Shown one piece after another: positions 36,289 to 45,732 of a stretch of DNA of 64,000 bases. The stretch is from Mycobacterium sp. ST-F2 (GTDB lineage: Bacteria; Actinomycetota; Actinomycetes; Mycobacteriales; Mycobacteriaceae), in NCBI RefSeq assembly GCF_001905655.1, contig NZ_JMHT01000001.1, positions 30,224 through 94,223 on the forward strand. Direction: 5' to 3'. The number at the start of each line of letters is the position of its first letter. Within the stretch, counting starts at the first letter, position 1. A program made the position numbers and the translations under genes. A model generated the notes under the pieces. It did not search any database and was not told the origin of the DNA. It saw nothing but the letters and a program-made list of their open reading frames with translations.

Positions 36289-37704
36289 TCAGTCCAGATC
36301 GTCGTGAGCCATGAGCCGGCGTGCCGCCTCGACGATCGAGCCCGAGAACGACGGATACACCGACAACGTCTGAGCGAGGTCTGTCACCGAGATGCGGTTC
36401 TGCACCGCGAGCGCGATCGGCAGGATGAGCTCGGAGGCGATCGGTGCCACCACGACACCGCCGATCACCACACCGGTGGCGGGACGACAGAAGATCTTGA
36501 CGAAACCCCTCCGTACCAACGACATCTTGGCGCGGGCGTTGGTGGTCAGCGGCAGCATCAGCGTGCGGGCCGGAACCGTGCCGGCGTCGATCGCGGATTG
36601 CGGCACCCCGACGGCGGCGATCTCCGGGCGGGTGAATACCGCGGCCGCGACCGTCCGCAGCTTGATCGGCGAAACCCCTTCACCCAGAGCGTGATACATC
36701 GCGATACGGCCCTGCATGGCGGCCACCGACGCCAGCGGCAGCAGGCCCGTGCAGTCGCCGGCCGCGTAGATGCCCGGGGCCGAGGTGCGCGACACCCGGT
36801 CGACCGTCAGGTAGTTGCCGGCGCCGAGCTCGATGCCGGCCTTCTCCAGCCCCAGGCCCGAAGTGTTGGGCACCGACCCGATGCTCATCAACGCATGGCT
36901 GCCCTCCACGACGCGGCCGTCGGCCAGGCTGACCTTGACGCCGGTTTCGGTACGGACCACCGAATCGGCGCGGGCGTTCTTGACCAACGTCACACCACGC
37001 TCGGAGAACACCTCCTCCAGCACCGCGGCGGCATCGGAGTCCTCGTGGGGCAGGATCTGGTCGCGGCTGGCCACCACCGTGACCTTGACGCCCAGTTCGG
37101 TGTAGGCGTTGCAGAACTCGGCACCGGTGACACCCGAGCCCACGATGACCAGGTGCTCCGGCAGGTCGGTCAGGTCGTACAGCTGACGCCAGTTCAGGAT
37201 GCGTTCGCCATCGGGCACCGCGTTGGGCAGCACCCGAGGGCTGGCGCCGGTCGCGATCAGCACCACATCGGCCTTCAGCACACCCGAGCGCCCGTCGGGG
37301 GTCGTGACCTTGACCCGGTGGTGCGCCATGCCGGGGATGCTGTCGACCAGCTCACCGCAGCCCGCCACCACATTGACGCCGGCCCGCAGCAGCTGCCCGC
37401 CGATGTCGACCGACTGGCTCCGCGCCAGCGTCTTGACCCGGTTGTTGATCTGCGGCAACGAGATCTTGGCGTCCTCGATCTTGATGTCGAAGCCCAGCCC
37501 GTCGGCGCGGCGCAGCTCGGTGCGCACGCCCGTGGAGGCGATGAAGGTCTTGGACGGCACACAGTCCCAGAGCACGCAGGCACCGCCGATACCGTCGCGG
37601 TCGACGACGGTGACTTCTGTTGCGTCAGGGCCGTAACCGGCGGCAACCAGGGCTGCCTCATATCCGGCGGGACCGCCGCCGATGATCACGATGCGGGTAA
37701 CCAC
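36289..37704 (-). CDS. lpdA: LpdA flavoprotein disulfide reductase-like protein
   Basis: 471 residues from GTG 37704 (VVTRIVIIGGGPAGYEAAL), the start that matches LpdA; the longer frame overlaps the divergent gene. FAD and NAD(P) dinucleotide folds, TGASPRVLP and GIYAAGDCTGLLP are present. The active-site region GGACVLWDCVPSK keeps a C-x4-C pair. As I recall, M. tuberculosis LpdA (Rv3303c) has lost one of these cysteines and acts as a quinone reductase. The C-terminal His-Glu dyad of true lipoamide dehydrogenases is absent here (YPSFSGSIVEAARRL). Confidence 0.9.
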   Translation of the reverse strand: MVTRIVIIGGGPAGYEAALVAAGYGPDATEVTVVDRDGIGGACVLWDCVPSKTFIASTGVRTELRRADGLGFDIKIEDAKISLPQINNRVKTLARSQSVDIGGQLLRAGVNVVAGCGELVDSIPGMAHHRVKVTTPDGRSGVLKADVVLIATGASPRVLPNAVPDGERILNWRQLYDLTDLPEHLVIVGSGVTGAEFCNAYTELGVKVTVVASRDQILPHEDSDAAAVLEEVFSERGVTLVKNARADSVVRTETGVKVSLADGRVVEGSHALMSIGSVPNTSGLGLEKAGIELGAGNYLTVDRVSRTSAPGIYAAGDCTGLLPLASVAAMQGRIAMYHALGEGVSPIKLRTVAAAVFTRPEIAAVGVPQSAIDAGTVPARTLMLPLTTNARAKMSLVRRGFVKIFCRPATGVVIGGVVVAPIASELILPIALAVQNRISVTDLAQTLSVYPSFSGSIVEAARRLMAHDDLD

Positions 37705-37764
37705 CGCTACATCTAACCCCGAGTTGGGTGTTGGTCGTCGGACAACAAGCCGTAGGCTTGCCGA

Positions 37765-38232
37765 GTGCCGCTCTACGCCGCTTACGGATCGAACATGCAT
37801 CCGGAGCAGATGCTTCAGCGGGCCCCTCATTCCCCGATGGCGGCCACGGGGTGGCTGCACGGCTGGCGACTGACGTTCGCCGGCGCCGACATCGGCTGGG
37901 AGGGCGCGCTGGCGACGCTGGTCGAGGATCCGCTGTCGAAGGTCTTCGTCGTGCTCTACGACATGACGCGCGAGGACGAGGAACGCCTGGACCGCTGGGA
38001 AGGCTCCGAACTGGGGATCCACAAGAAGATCCGGTGCCGGGTGCACCGGGTGTCGTCGGACACCTCGACCGAGCCCGTGCTGGCGTGGTTGTACGTCGTG
38101 GACGCCTGGGAAGGCGGGCTGCCCTCAGCCCGGTACCTGGGCGTCATGGCCGAGGCCGCCGAGATCGCCGGCGCCCCCGCGGACTACGTCCACCACCTCC
38201 GCACCCGCCCCTCCCGCAATATCGGTCCTTAA
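37765..38232 (+). CDS. Gamma-glutamylcyclotransferase-like protein
   Basis: 155 residues from GTG 37765. LYAAYGSNM near the N-terminus is the phosphate/substrate loop of the GGCT-like fold, and FVVLYDMTREDEERLDRWEG holds the likely acidic residue. It corresponds to Rv3304 by position next to lpdA. Family members release 5-oxoproline from gamma-glutamyl compounds, but many bacterial members are untested. Its stop is immediately followed by the left inverted repeat at 38233. Confidence 0.82.
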   Translation: MPLYAAYGSNMHPEQMLQRAPHSPMAATGWLHGWRLTFAGADIGWEGALATLVEDPLSKVFVVLYDMTREDEERLDRWEGSELGIHKKIRCRVHRVSSDTSTEPVLAWLYVVDAWEGGLPSARYLGVMAEAAEIAGAPADYVHHLRTRPSRNIGP

Positions 38233-38299
38233 CCCGCGAGCGGCCGTGTTTGTACAGCGACACACCGTGTTTCGCGTACTTTTTGGGGCCCCTCACGCG
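38233..38299. repeat. Left arm of 67-bp inverted repeat around a DUF559 gene
   Basis: Begins CCCGCGAGCGGCCGTGTTTG and contains CCGTGTTT twice. Read against the reverse complement of 39303-39369 it matches at about 61 of 67 positions. It starts right after the Rv3304-like stop and overlaps the last codon and stop of the nuclease gene. It appears to mark one end of an inserted unit. Confidence 0.85.
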
Positions 38300-39180
38300 G
38301 CGCGAGCGCGACCAAACTGCCCATTGATGCGCGCGACGAGTTCGTCCGGGCGGTAACGGACGTCCTCGAAGACCATCGAGATCGCGGTCCAGCCGACATC
38401 CATCAGCGCCGACGTGCGCTCGCGGTCGGCCAACATCGCGTCTGGTCCGCTGTGCCAGTCCAATCCGTCGTACTCGGCGGCGACCATGTACTGCGGCCAC
38501 GCGAAATCCAGTCGCCGCAGCTTGCCGCGGCCGTCGATGACCTCGTACTGCAGCTCAGGCATCGGTAGGCCGCCGTCGATCATCACAAGGCGCGCCTCAC
38601 TCTCCATCGGCGAATCGGCGCGTGGATCCGCGATGGGCAGCAACTCCCTCACGACGACGATGCCGCGACGTCCGGCCTGCTTGGTCACCGCCCGCGACAG
38701 CTCCACCCGGTCGCAGGTACCGGAACGCAACGCGGCATCGAGCGTCGCCAGTACGCGCGGCCTTCGCAGTGAGCGAGCCACTTCGATCGCAGTCCACGCC
38801 GGCGCGGTGGCGGGCCGGCCCTGTTCAACAACCATCGGTGCGCCGTCGCGGCGATGGATCACCAGACCGTCGGCGTGCCGAAGGTGCGAACCCACTGGAT
38901 TGAGGACGTGCAGATCCTTCGGATTCTCGGTGTCGAATCCGTAGAGCGCCGCCGCCGTCCCCAGACACACCGGGACCGCCTTGCCGGCCGAGAGGTCCAG
39001 GCCGCGCAGCCGCGTCCAGTCGTCGGGCTCACCGCGTGAGTAGATGCCCTGCCAGATACGTTCCAGGGCACCTGTTTTCAGGTGTGCATCAAACGTCCTT
39101 CGCGACATGGTCTGCAGAATTTGGGCGCTGGTCGCAACACCATACTGGCGGTCGAGCAGCGCTTGTAGGTCGGCGTTCAC
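38293..39180 (-). CDS. AbiEi-like / DUF559 (PD-(D/E)XK) protein
   Basis: 295 residues. The N-terminus (LLDRQYGVATSAQIL, SRRTFDAHLKTGALERIWQGIY, in part) matches the AbiEi-type winged-helix domain of type IV antitoxin-like proteins. The C-terminus is a DUF559, VSR-like nuclease fold: E193/E195 in SPMESEAR, D225 in RLDFAWP and E236-x-D238 in AAEYDG. No AbiEii toxin gene is next to it. The gene sits alone inside a 67-bp inverted repeat in otherwise conserved backbone, so it looks like the sole cargo of a mobile unit. Confidence 0.8.
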   Translation of the reverse strand: MNADLQALLDRQYGVATSAQILQTMSRRTFDAHLKTGALERIWQGIYSRGEPDDWTRLRGLDLSAGKAVPVCLGTAAALYGFDTENPKDLHVLNPVGSHLRHADGLVIHRRDGAPMVVEQGRPATAPAWTAIEVARSLRRPRVLATLDAALRSGTCDRVELSRAVTKQAGRRGIVVVRELLPIADPRADSPMESEARLVMIDGGLPMPELQYEVIDGRGKLRRLDFAWPQYMVAAEYDGLDWHSGPDAMLADRERTSALMDVGWTAISMVFEDVRYRPDELVARINGQFGRARAA

Positions 39181-39302
39181 ACCATCGATGCTCGGTATCG
39201 ACGGCGGCCGCCGAAAGACGGTTCAGGCGATCTGTGGATCAATCACGAACTGTGGAATTCCGCGGGTACGTGGCTGACTGCTTAGTTCGCGGCCGCTCGA
39301 CG

Positions 39303-39369
39303 CGCGTGAGTGGCCCCGAAATGCACGCGAAACACGGCGTGTCGCCGTACAAACACGGCCGCTCGCGGG
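39303..39369. repeat. Right arm of 67-bp inverted repeat around a DUF559 gene
   Basis: Reverse complement begins CCCGCGAGCGGCCGTGTTTG and pairs with 38233-38299 at about 91 per cent identity. It lies 122 bases before the nuclease start codon and 25 bases beyond the amiA1 stop. Together the arms enclose 1137 bases. Confidence 0.85.
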
Positions 39370-39394
39370 AGGTGGCCCCCACGCACGCTCGCGG

Positions 39395-40564
39395 TTAGAA
39401 CTGCGCGGCCTGCTCGATGATGTTGACCAGCACCCGGACGCCGACGCCGAGGGCGCGTTCGTCGAGGTCGAAGGTCGGCTGGTGCAGGTCGAGCTGGGGG
39501 CCGACGCCGGGCCACACGCCGAGACGGGCCATGGCTCCCGGCACCTCTTCGAGGTACCACGAGAAGTCTTCTCCGCCACCGGATTGCTTGGTGTCGGCCA
39601 GAGCATCCGGGCCCAGCGCCTCGATGGCGTGCGTCATGATCCGCGTGGACACTTCCTCGTTGACCACCGGCGGGACGCCGCGACGGTACAGCACCGTGTG
39701 ATCCACGTTCAGCGGCGCCAGCAGCGACGAAACAATCTCGCGGACAATCGATTCCATCTCGATCCAGGCGTCGCGGCTCGCGGTGCGGATGGTTCCGGCG
39801 AGAGTCCCGGTCTGCGGGATGGCGTTCGATGCAAACCCGGCATTGACTGCGCCCCACACCATCACCGTGCTGTGCCGCGGATCGACGCGACGCGACAGCA
39901 CACCGGGCACCCCGGTGATCAGTGTGCCGAGCCCGTACACCAGATCACCCGTCAGGTGCGGGCGCGACGTATGCCCACCCGGTGAGTGCAGTGTGATCTC
40001 GATCTGATCGGCGGCCGATGTGATGGGCCCCGGAATGGTGGCGACCGTACCGACCTCGAGCCGCGGATCGCAGTGCAGCGCAAAGATTCTCGACACGCCC
40101 GACAGCGCACCGGCGGAGATGGCATCGAGCGCGCCGCCGGGCATCAGTTCCTCGGCAGCCTGGAAGACGAGCCGCACACCGACCGGCAGCGTCGGCGCCG
40201 AAGCCAACGCCAACCCGGCGCCCAGCAGCACCGAGGTGTGGCCGTCGTGCCCGCAGGCGTGCGCGACGTTGGGGACCGTCGAGGCGAACGGCAGGCCGGT
40301 GCGCTCATCCATCGGCAGCGCGTCCATGTCGGCGCGCAGGGCGATCCGTGGCCGGTCCTCCGGGCCGAAATCACAGGTCAAACCGGTGCCGCCGGGCAGA
40401 ATCTTCGGGTTCAACCCGGCCTCGGCCAGCCGCGTCGCGACGAACTTGGTGGTCTCGAACTCCTGCCGGCCCAACTCCGGGTTGGCGTGCAGATGCCGCC
40501 GCCACCCGACCAGGTCACCGTAGTTCGTGGCCAGCCAGCGCTCGGCGTGGTCCGAGAGGGTCAT
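39395..40564 (-). CDS. amiA1: M20-family amidohydrolase AmiA1
   Basis: 389 residues. M20D metallopeptidase features: WRRHLHANPELG, RADMDALPM, HACGHDGHT with metal-binding histidines, FQAAEE, a dimerisation insert (SPGGHTSRPH) and GGGEDFSWY. Such enzymes hydrolyse N-acyl or peptide amides. It matches Rv3305c (amiA1) in order and by recalled sequence. Its ATG overlaps the amiB1 stop as ATGA. Confidence 0.92.
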   Translation of the reverse strand: MTLSDHAERWLATNYGDLVGWRRHLHANPELGRQEFETTKFVATRLAEAGLNPKILPGGTGLTCDFGPEDRPRIALRADMDALPMDERTGLPFASTVPNVAHACGHDGHTSVLLGAGLALASAPTLPVGVRLVFQAAEELMPGGALDAISAGALSGVSRIFALHCDPRLEVGTVATIPGPITSAADQIEITLHSPGGHTSRPHLTGDLVYGLGTLITGVPGVLSRRVDPRHSTVMVWGAVNAGFASNAIPQTGTLAGTIRTASRDAWIEMESIVREIVSSLLAPLNVDHTVLYRRGVPPVVNEEVSTRIMTHAIEALGPDALADTKQSGGGEDFSWYLEEVPGAMARLGVWPGVGPQLDLHQPTFDLDERALGVGVRVLVNIIEQAAQF

Positions 40565-41775
40565 CCGCGCCCTGCCTTCACTTGTTGCTGAACCGCCGCC
40601 CGGTCCGCCATCTTCTGCATAACCCGGGCCCGCTCGTCAGGTGCCTGCGCCAGCGCAACGACCGTGCGCGCCAACATGATCGCGCCCTCGGTCACGGCCT
40701 TGTCCGCACTCGGCCCCGCCGCCGCGGCGGTGAACTCCGGCTGGTGGATCGATGCGCCGTTGGCCTCGATCCCGACCACCGGATGGATACCCGGCATCAC
40801 CTGCGTGACGTTGCCCATGTCGGTACTACCAAGGGGCACAGACACTTCCAGGTCCACCGGCAGCGGGGTACGGCCGAGGCGCTCCATCTCGGCGCGGAAC
40901 ACCGTCGTCAACCACGGATCGGGTGTCAGCGCGTCGTACCGCGGCGACACCTCCGTCACCTCGTGAGTGCAACCGGCCGCCAGCGCCCCGGCCGCGAAGC
41001 AGGAGAACATCCGCACTTCCAGCTCGTCCAGCGACGCCGAGTCGGTGGCCCGCATGGTGTACAGCAATTCCGCATGCGCCGGAATGACATTCGGTGCCTG
41101 TCCACCGTCGGTGACGATGCCGTGCATCATCTGGCCGGGCGTCAACTGCTGCCGCAACAGCCCGATGGCCACCTGGGCGACCGTCACCGCGTCGGCGGCG
41201 TTGACCCCCAGATACGGGGCGACGGCGGCGTGCGACTCACGCCCGCGGTAAGCCACCGACACCTCGGACAACGCAAGGGACCGCGCGCCCGCGATGTCCA
41301 CAGGACCGGGGTGCAGCATCACCGAGGCGGCGACGTCGTCGAACACACCGGCGCCCAACAGCAAGGCTTTTCCGCCGCCGGCTTCTTCGGCGGGGGTCCC
41401 GATCAATGCCACCGTGAGCCCGAGTTCGTCGGCCACCTCGGCCAGGGCCAGCGCCGTGCCGACGGCCGACGCGGCAATGATGTTGTGCCCGCATGCATGT
41501 CCGATGCCGGGCAGGGCGTCATATTCGGCGCAGATGCCGATCACCAGATCGCCGCTGCCGTAGTCGGCACGGAACGCGGTGTCCAGGCCGCCGGCGGCCG
41601 CGGTGACCTGAAAGCCCCGCTCGGCGACGAGCGCCTGGGTTTTGGCGCAACTGCGATGCTCGGCGAAGGCCAGTTCCGGCTCGGCATGAATCGAGTGGGA
41701 CAGCTCGATCAGATCGGCACCGTGACGCGCGACGGCATCGGTGACCGTCTGCAGGGCGTCGCCAGTAAGCATCAT
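40561..41775 (-). CDS. amiB1: M20-family amidohydrolase AmiB1
   Basis: 404 residues from ATG 41775 (MMLTGDAL); another ATG follows immediately. M20 features [43 protein letters not shown] and GRESHAA are present, closest to the AbgB/aminobenzoyl-glutamate type. It corresponds to Rv3306c. The 52-base gap to the divergent punA must hold both promoters. The longer upstream frame reads through punA and is rejected. Confidence 0.9.
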   Translation of the reverse strand: MMLTGDALQTVTDAVARHGADLIELSHSIHAEPELAFAEHRSCAKTQALVAERGFQVTAAAGGLDTAFRADYGSGDLVIGICAEYDALPGIGHACGHNIIAASAVGTALALAEVADELGLTVALIGTPAEEAGGGKALLLGAGVFDDVAASVMLHPGPVDIAGARSLALSEVSVAYRGRESHAAVAPYLGVNAADAVTVAQVAIGLLRQQLTPGQMMHGIVTDGGQAPNVIPAHAELLYTMRATDSASLDELEVRMFSCFAAGALAAGCTHEVTEVSPRYDALTPDPWLTTVFRAEMERLGRTPLPVDLEVSVPLGSTDMGNVTQVMPGIHPVVGIEANGASIHQPEFTAAAAGPSADKAVTEGAIMLARTVVALAQAPDERARVMQKMADRAAVQQQVKAGRG

Positions 41776-41827
41776 GGAAGTATCGCACCGGCCTGTTCGC
41801 CCGCGGTTGGCAACTAAGGTGGACGCC

Positions 41828-42634
41828 GTGACCGATCCGCAGGCCACCCCCGACGCCGCCGCAGCTGCGGCGGCCGCCGCCATCCGTGACCGCACCGGAA
41901 TCACCGGCTTCGACGTGGCCGTCGTGCTCGGTTCGGGCTGGGCACCGGCCGCCGCCGTGCTGGGCGAGCCCACAGCCACCATCGCCATGGGCGACCTGCC
42001 GGGATTCACGCCACCCACCGCCTCCGGCCACGGCGGGCAGGCGCTGGCGCTGCAGGTCGGCGGCCGCGATGTGCTGGTGCTGCTGGGGCGCATCCACGCC
42101 TATGAGGGCCACGACCTGCGCCATGTCGTCCACCCGGTACGCACCGCCATCGCGGCCGGCGCCCGGACGGTGGTGCTGACCAACGCCGCCGGCGGCCTGC
42201 GCGCCGAGTACTCGGTCGGTCAGCCCGTGCTGATCAGCGACCACCTGAACCTGACCGCCCGCTCGCCCCTGGTGGGTGCCCAGTTCGTCGATCTGGTCGA
42301 CGCCTACTCACCGCGGCTACGGGCGCTGGCGCTCGAGGTCGACCCGACCCTGACCGAGGGCGTCTACGCCGGGCTGCCCGGCCCGCACTACGAGACGCCC
42401 GCCGAGATCCGGATGCTGCGGACCCTCGGCGCCGATCTGGTGGGCATGTCGACGGTGCACGAGACCATCGCGGCCCGCGCCGGCGGAGCCGAGGTGCTCG
42501 GCATCTCGATGGTCACCAACCTGGCCGCCGGCATGACCGGCGAACCGCTCAGCCACGCCGAGGTCCTCGAGGCCGGACGCCAGTCCGCGACCCGGATGGG
42601 GACGCTGCTTGCCGAGGTGCTGGCCCGGCTGTGA
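41828..42634 (+). CDS. punA: Purine nucleoside phosphorylase
   Basis: 268 residues from GTG 41828, the usual length of the mycobacterial trimeric enzyme. Signatures: [11 protein letters not shown] (phosphate), [37 protein letters not shown] and GMSTVHE with MVTNLAAG. It splits inosine and guanosine to base and ribose-1-phosphate for purine salvage. It is translationally coupled to pmmB (GTGA). Confidence 0.94.
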   Translation: MTDPQATPDAAAAAAAAAIRDRTGITGFDVAVVLGSGWAPAAAVLGEPTATIAMGDLPGFTPPTASGHGGQALALQVGGRDVLVLLGRIHAYEGHDLRHVVHPVRTAIAAGARTVVLTNAAGGLRAEYSVGQPVLISDHLNLTARSPLVGAQFVDLVDAYSPRLRALALEVDPTLTEGVYAGLPGPHYETPAEIRMLRTLGADLVGMSTVHETIAARAGGAEVLGISMVTNLAAGMTGEPLSHAEVLEAGRQSATRMGTLLAEVLARL

Positions 42635-44139
42635 CCGTCACACCCCTGACCTTCGGCACCGCCGGCCTGCGCGGGCCCATGCGGGCGGGCCTCGACGCCA
42701 TGAACGTCACCACGGTCAGCCGCGCGACGTGGGCGGTGGCGAAGGTGCTGAAGGACTGTTCACTGGGCGGGTCGACGGTCGTCGTCGGCCGCGACGCCCG
42801 GCACCACTCCGACGAATTCGCGACGGCCACGGCGGAAATCTTTGCCGCCGAAGGGTTTTCCGTCTTCCTGCTCCCCCATCCGGCGCCCACCCCGGTCGTG
42901 GCGTACGCGGTGCGTCGGCTCAATGCTGTTGCGGGCGTGCAGATCACCGCATCGCACAACCCGCCGACCGACAATGGCTACAAGGTGTATTTCGACGGCG
43001 GCATCCAGATCGTCCCGCCGACCGATCGGGACATCGAAACCGCGATGCGCCAGGCGCCGACGGATATTCCCCGTCACCCCGTCACACCGGCCGACGAAGC
43101 CCTGATCGACCAGTACGCGCAGCGCACCGGATCGCTGCGCAAGACCGCAGGCGACGTGCGGGTGGCATTGACCGCCATGCACGGCGTCGGGGGCGCGCTC
43201 GCGGTCGACGTACTGAACCGTGCCGGCATCACCGATATCCGGACGGTGGCAACACAATTCGACCCCGACCCGGACTTCCCCACCGTCACATTCCCCAACC
43301 CCGAGGAACCCGGCGCCACCGACCTGCTGCTCGCGCTTGCCGCCGAGAACGGCGCCGAGGTCGCCATCGCCCTGGATCCCGACGCGGACCGCTGCGCCGT
43401 CGGCATCCCGACCACGCAAGGCTGGCGCATGCTGTCCGGCAACGAAACCGGTTGGCTACTGGGCGATCACCTGTTATCGAACCTGACCCCCGACGAGGCC
43501 AGGAACACGGTCGTCGCCAGCTCACTCGTCTCGTCGCAACTGCTCGCGAAGATCGCCGCCGACTACGGAGCCCACCACGTCGAAACCCTCACCGGCTTCA
43601 AGTGGCTGGCGCGCGCCGACAGCACCATGCCGGGTAAAACACTGCGGTACGCCTACGAAGAGGCCATCGGGCACTGCGTCGACCCCGATGCCGTGCGCGA
43701 CAAGGACGGCATCAGCGCGGCCGTGGTGTTCTGCGATCTGGTTGTGGCACTGCGCGATCAAGGCCAGACGGTGCAGGATCGCCTGGATGTCCTGGCCACG
43801 AAATTCGGCGTCCACGTCACCGGCGCGGTGTCGGTGCACACCGACGCCGACGCGGTGATGGCCCGTCTGCGCGCCGAGCCGCCGGCCCAGATCGCGGGTA
43901 TCTCGGTCAGTCTCGAGGACCTGGCCGGGCTCCGGGGCCGACGGCGCACCGATGCGCTGATCTTCACCGGCCGTGGCCTGCGGGTGGCGGTGCGCCCGTC
44001 CGGAACCGAGCCAAAGATCAAGTGCTACATCGAGGTCGGCAAGCCACCGGCTGCCGATCCAGCGGCCGACAGGACGTCAGCCGCAGCCGAACTAGGTGAC
44101 ATCGAGGCCGCGGTCACCGGCCTGTTGGCCCCGGCCTGA
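42631..44139 (+). CDS. pmmB: Phosphomannomutase/phosphoglucomutase family PmmB
   Basis: 502 residues from GTG 42631. Sugar-phosphate binding FGTAGLRG, the phosphoserine loop [15 protein letters not shown], metal-binding DPDADRC, sugar-binding GNETGW, and a C-terminal [11 protein letters not shown] are all present. It starts directly with [12 protein letters not shown], about 30 residues shorter than Rv3308 as I recall it, so the usual N-terminal helix is absent. Probable role is ribose- or mannose-phosphate interconversion linked to nucleoside salvage. Confidence 0.9.
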   Translation: MTVTPLTFGTAGLRGPMRAGLDAMNVTTVSRATWAVAKVLKDCSLGGSTVVVGRDARHHSDEFATATAEIFAAEGFSVFLLPHPAPTPVVAYAVRRLNAVAGVQITASHNPPTDNGYKVYFDGGIQIVPPTDRDIETAMRQAPTDIPRHPVTPADEALIDQYAQRTGSLRKTAGDVRVALTAMHGVGGALAVDVLNRAGITDIRTVATQFDPDPDFPTVTFPNPEEPGATDLLLALAAENGAEVAIALDPDADRCAVGIPTTQGWRMLSGNETGWLLGDHLLSNLTPDEARNTVVASSLVSSQLLAKIAADYGAHHVETLTGFKWLARADSTMPGKTLRYAYEEAIGHCVDPDAVRDKDGISAAVVFCDLVVALRDQGQTVQDRLDVLATKFGVHVTGAVSVHTDADAVMARLRAEPPAQIAGISVSLEDLAGLRGRRRTDALIFTGRGLRVAVRPSGTEPKIKCYIEVGKPPAADPAADRTSAAAELGDIEAAVTGLLAPA

Positions 44140-44222
44140 CGACAAACCGTAGGGAGATCCCCTATATCCGGCAGGCTCCTGTTCGACCTAGCCTCGATTC
44201 ATCGGAGGAAAGAGGTGTCGGC

Positions 44223-44759
44223 ATGTTGGACAACGCATTCGCTCGACGCTGCGGTGGCGCCGCGACGGTCCTGATCGGCGGAATCGGTACTGCCGGCATT
44301 GCTCTCGCACCCCCTGCGGCCGCGGTCCACGCCGAGCAGTACATCTCGACGTACTGTCGGCCTGCCACCGTCCAGGACTGCCGGCAGCCGGCGGTGCTCC
44401 GCTTCGACCTTCCGACCGACGACTGGGTGCAGCCGTCCTTCACGAATGCCGCTGACGGCTGTTCCGACATCTCGGTCCGCTTCTCGGTCAGTCCGGCGGG
44501 CACGCCGGGCACCCTCAGCAGCAGTTACCGGCTCAGCCCCGGCCAGACCGCGGTGGGCCCGCATGCCCACATGTCGGCCGGCGCGATGCAGGTGAGCGTC
44601 TTTGCCACCGGAATCGAAGGCGGCTGCAACACCGGTGCTCTCATGGCCTGGGGCGGCACCGTGTCCGTCGACTCCACCGGCAAGCCCAACCTGCCCGATG
44701 CCGGTCCGCGGCCGACACAATCGCCGTTACCGACCCCGACCGGGCCGGTCGTCCACTAA
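44223..44759 (+). CDS. Secreted protein of unknown function
   Basis: 178 residues, ATG 44223 with GGAGGAAAG upstream. A signal peptide ([28 protein letters not shown], in part) ending in an A-x-A site precedes a mature part with about four cysteines ([29 protein letters not shown]) and a proline-rich tail ([14 protein letters not shown]). No family recognised; two disulfides and export are likely. Its stop overlaps that of convergent upp by three bases. Confidence 0.75.
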   Translation: MLDNAFARRCGGAATVLIGGIGTAGIALAPPAAAVHAEQYISTYCRPATVQDCRQPAVLRFDLPTDDWVQPSFTNAADGCSDISVRFSVSPAGTPGTLSSSYRLSPGQTAVGPHAHMSAGAMQVSVFATGIEGGCNTGALMAWGGTVSVDSTGKPNLPDAGPRPTQSPLPTPTGPVVH

Positions 44760-45379
44760 CGCGGGCCGAACTGCCGGTCCCCCGCGTCGCCGAGGCCCGG
44801 CACGATGTACGCGTCGGTGTTCAGACAGTCGTCGATGGTGGCGGTGAACAACTTCAGCGACGGAACCGTCTTCTCCACCAACGCAATTCCGTCCGGCGCG
44901 CACACGACACACACCGCCGTGATGTCGTCGGCGCCGCGGTCGAGCAGCAGCTGCAGGGTGTAGGCCAGCGACCCGCCGGTGGCCAACATCGGGTCGAGCA
45001 CCATCACCGGCCGGCCACTCAAATCCGCGGGCAGCGACTCCAGGTACGGGGTCGGCTGATGCGTCGCCTCGTCGCGGGCCATCCCGACGAAGCCGACCTG
45101 TGCCTCCGGAATCAGCGCGTGCGCCTGGTCGACCATGCCCAGGCCGGCCCGCAGCACCGGAACCAGCAGTGGCGGGTTCGACAGCCGCGACCCGGTGCAC
45201 GCCGCAACCGGAGTCTGCACCGGCAGCTCTTCGCTGGCCAGGGAGCGAGTGGCCTCGTAGACCAGCATCAGCGTCAGGTCGCGCAGCGCAGCCCGGAACC
45301 CGGCGTTGTCGGTGCGCTCGTCGCGCAAGGTGGTGAGCCGCGCGGCGGCAAGCGGATGATCGACGACCCGGACGTCCAT
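44756..45379 (-). CDS. upp: Uracil phosphoribosyltransferase
   Basis: 207 residues from ATG 45379, matching the length of Rv3309c. [12 protein letters not shown] and the PRPP loop [13 protein letters not shown], with [16 protein letters not shown] at the end, are diagnostic. It makes UMP from uracil and PRPP. It diverges from the ESX-type small gene. Confidence 0.95.
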   Translation of the reverse strand: MDVRVVDHPLAAARLTTLRDERTDNAGFRAALRDLTLMLVYEATRSLASEELPVQTPVAACTGSRLSNPPLLVPVLRAGLGMVDQAHALIPEAQVGFVGMARDEATHQPTPYLESLPADLSGRPVMVLDPMLATGGSLAYTLQLLLDRGADDITAVCVVCAPDGIALVEKTVPSLKLFTATIDDCLNTDAYIVPGLGDAGDRQFGPR

Positions 45380-45429
45380 GCGCGCCAACATTAGTGGAAC
45401 CGAACGGGCCTGACGGCCGTCTTATCGAC

Positions 45430-45732
45430 ATGACGCCAAACCTCACAGTGGACACCTCGGCCCTGCACACCCTGGCCGCGGACTACCGCGGTCACAGCAC
45501 CGAACTCGCCGCGCACGCCGCGGATCTGGCCGCGATCGCCGGGCAGTTCAACGTGTTCGGACCGGTCGGCGCAACCTTCGCGGCTGCCCTGGTAGAGGCG
45601 ACGCAGCACCAGGCCCAATTGGCCCACCGCCTCAGTGCGCATCTCGACACCGGCGGCGCGACCGCCATCGGCACCGCGTCCGGTTTCGCAGAGACCGACC
45701 ACGACGCGGGCCACCGGATCGGAGCCTGGTGA
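45430..45732 (+). CDS. Small ESX-type (EspC/DUF2580-like) secretion-target protein
   Basis: 100 residues from ATG 45430 (MTPNLTVDTSALHTLAADYRG, in part). It is helical and alanine-rich without cysteine, like the type VII secretion target family of Rv0025 and EspC. The next gene overlaps it and encodes an NlpC/P60 enzyme, the arrangement of Rv0024-Rv0025 as I recall. ESX-dependent export is inferred; no YxxxD/E tail is clear. Confidence 0.65.
   Translation: MTPNLTVDTSALHTLAADYRGHSTELAAHAADLAAIAGQFNVFGPVGATFAAALVEATQHQAQLAHRLSAHLDTGGATAIGTASGFAETDHDAGHRIGAW

Noticed and set aside
37705..38046. 114-residue N-terminal extension of LpdA
   Set aside because: It overlaps the divergent Rv3304-like gene and the FAD fold begins just after GTG 37704.
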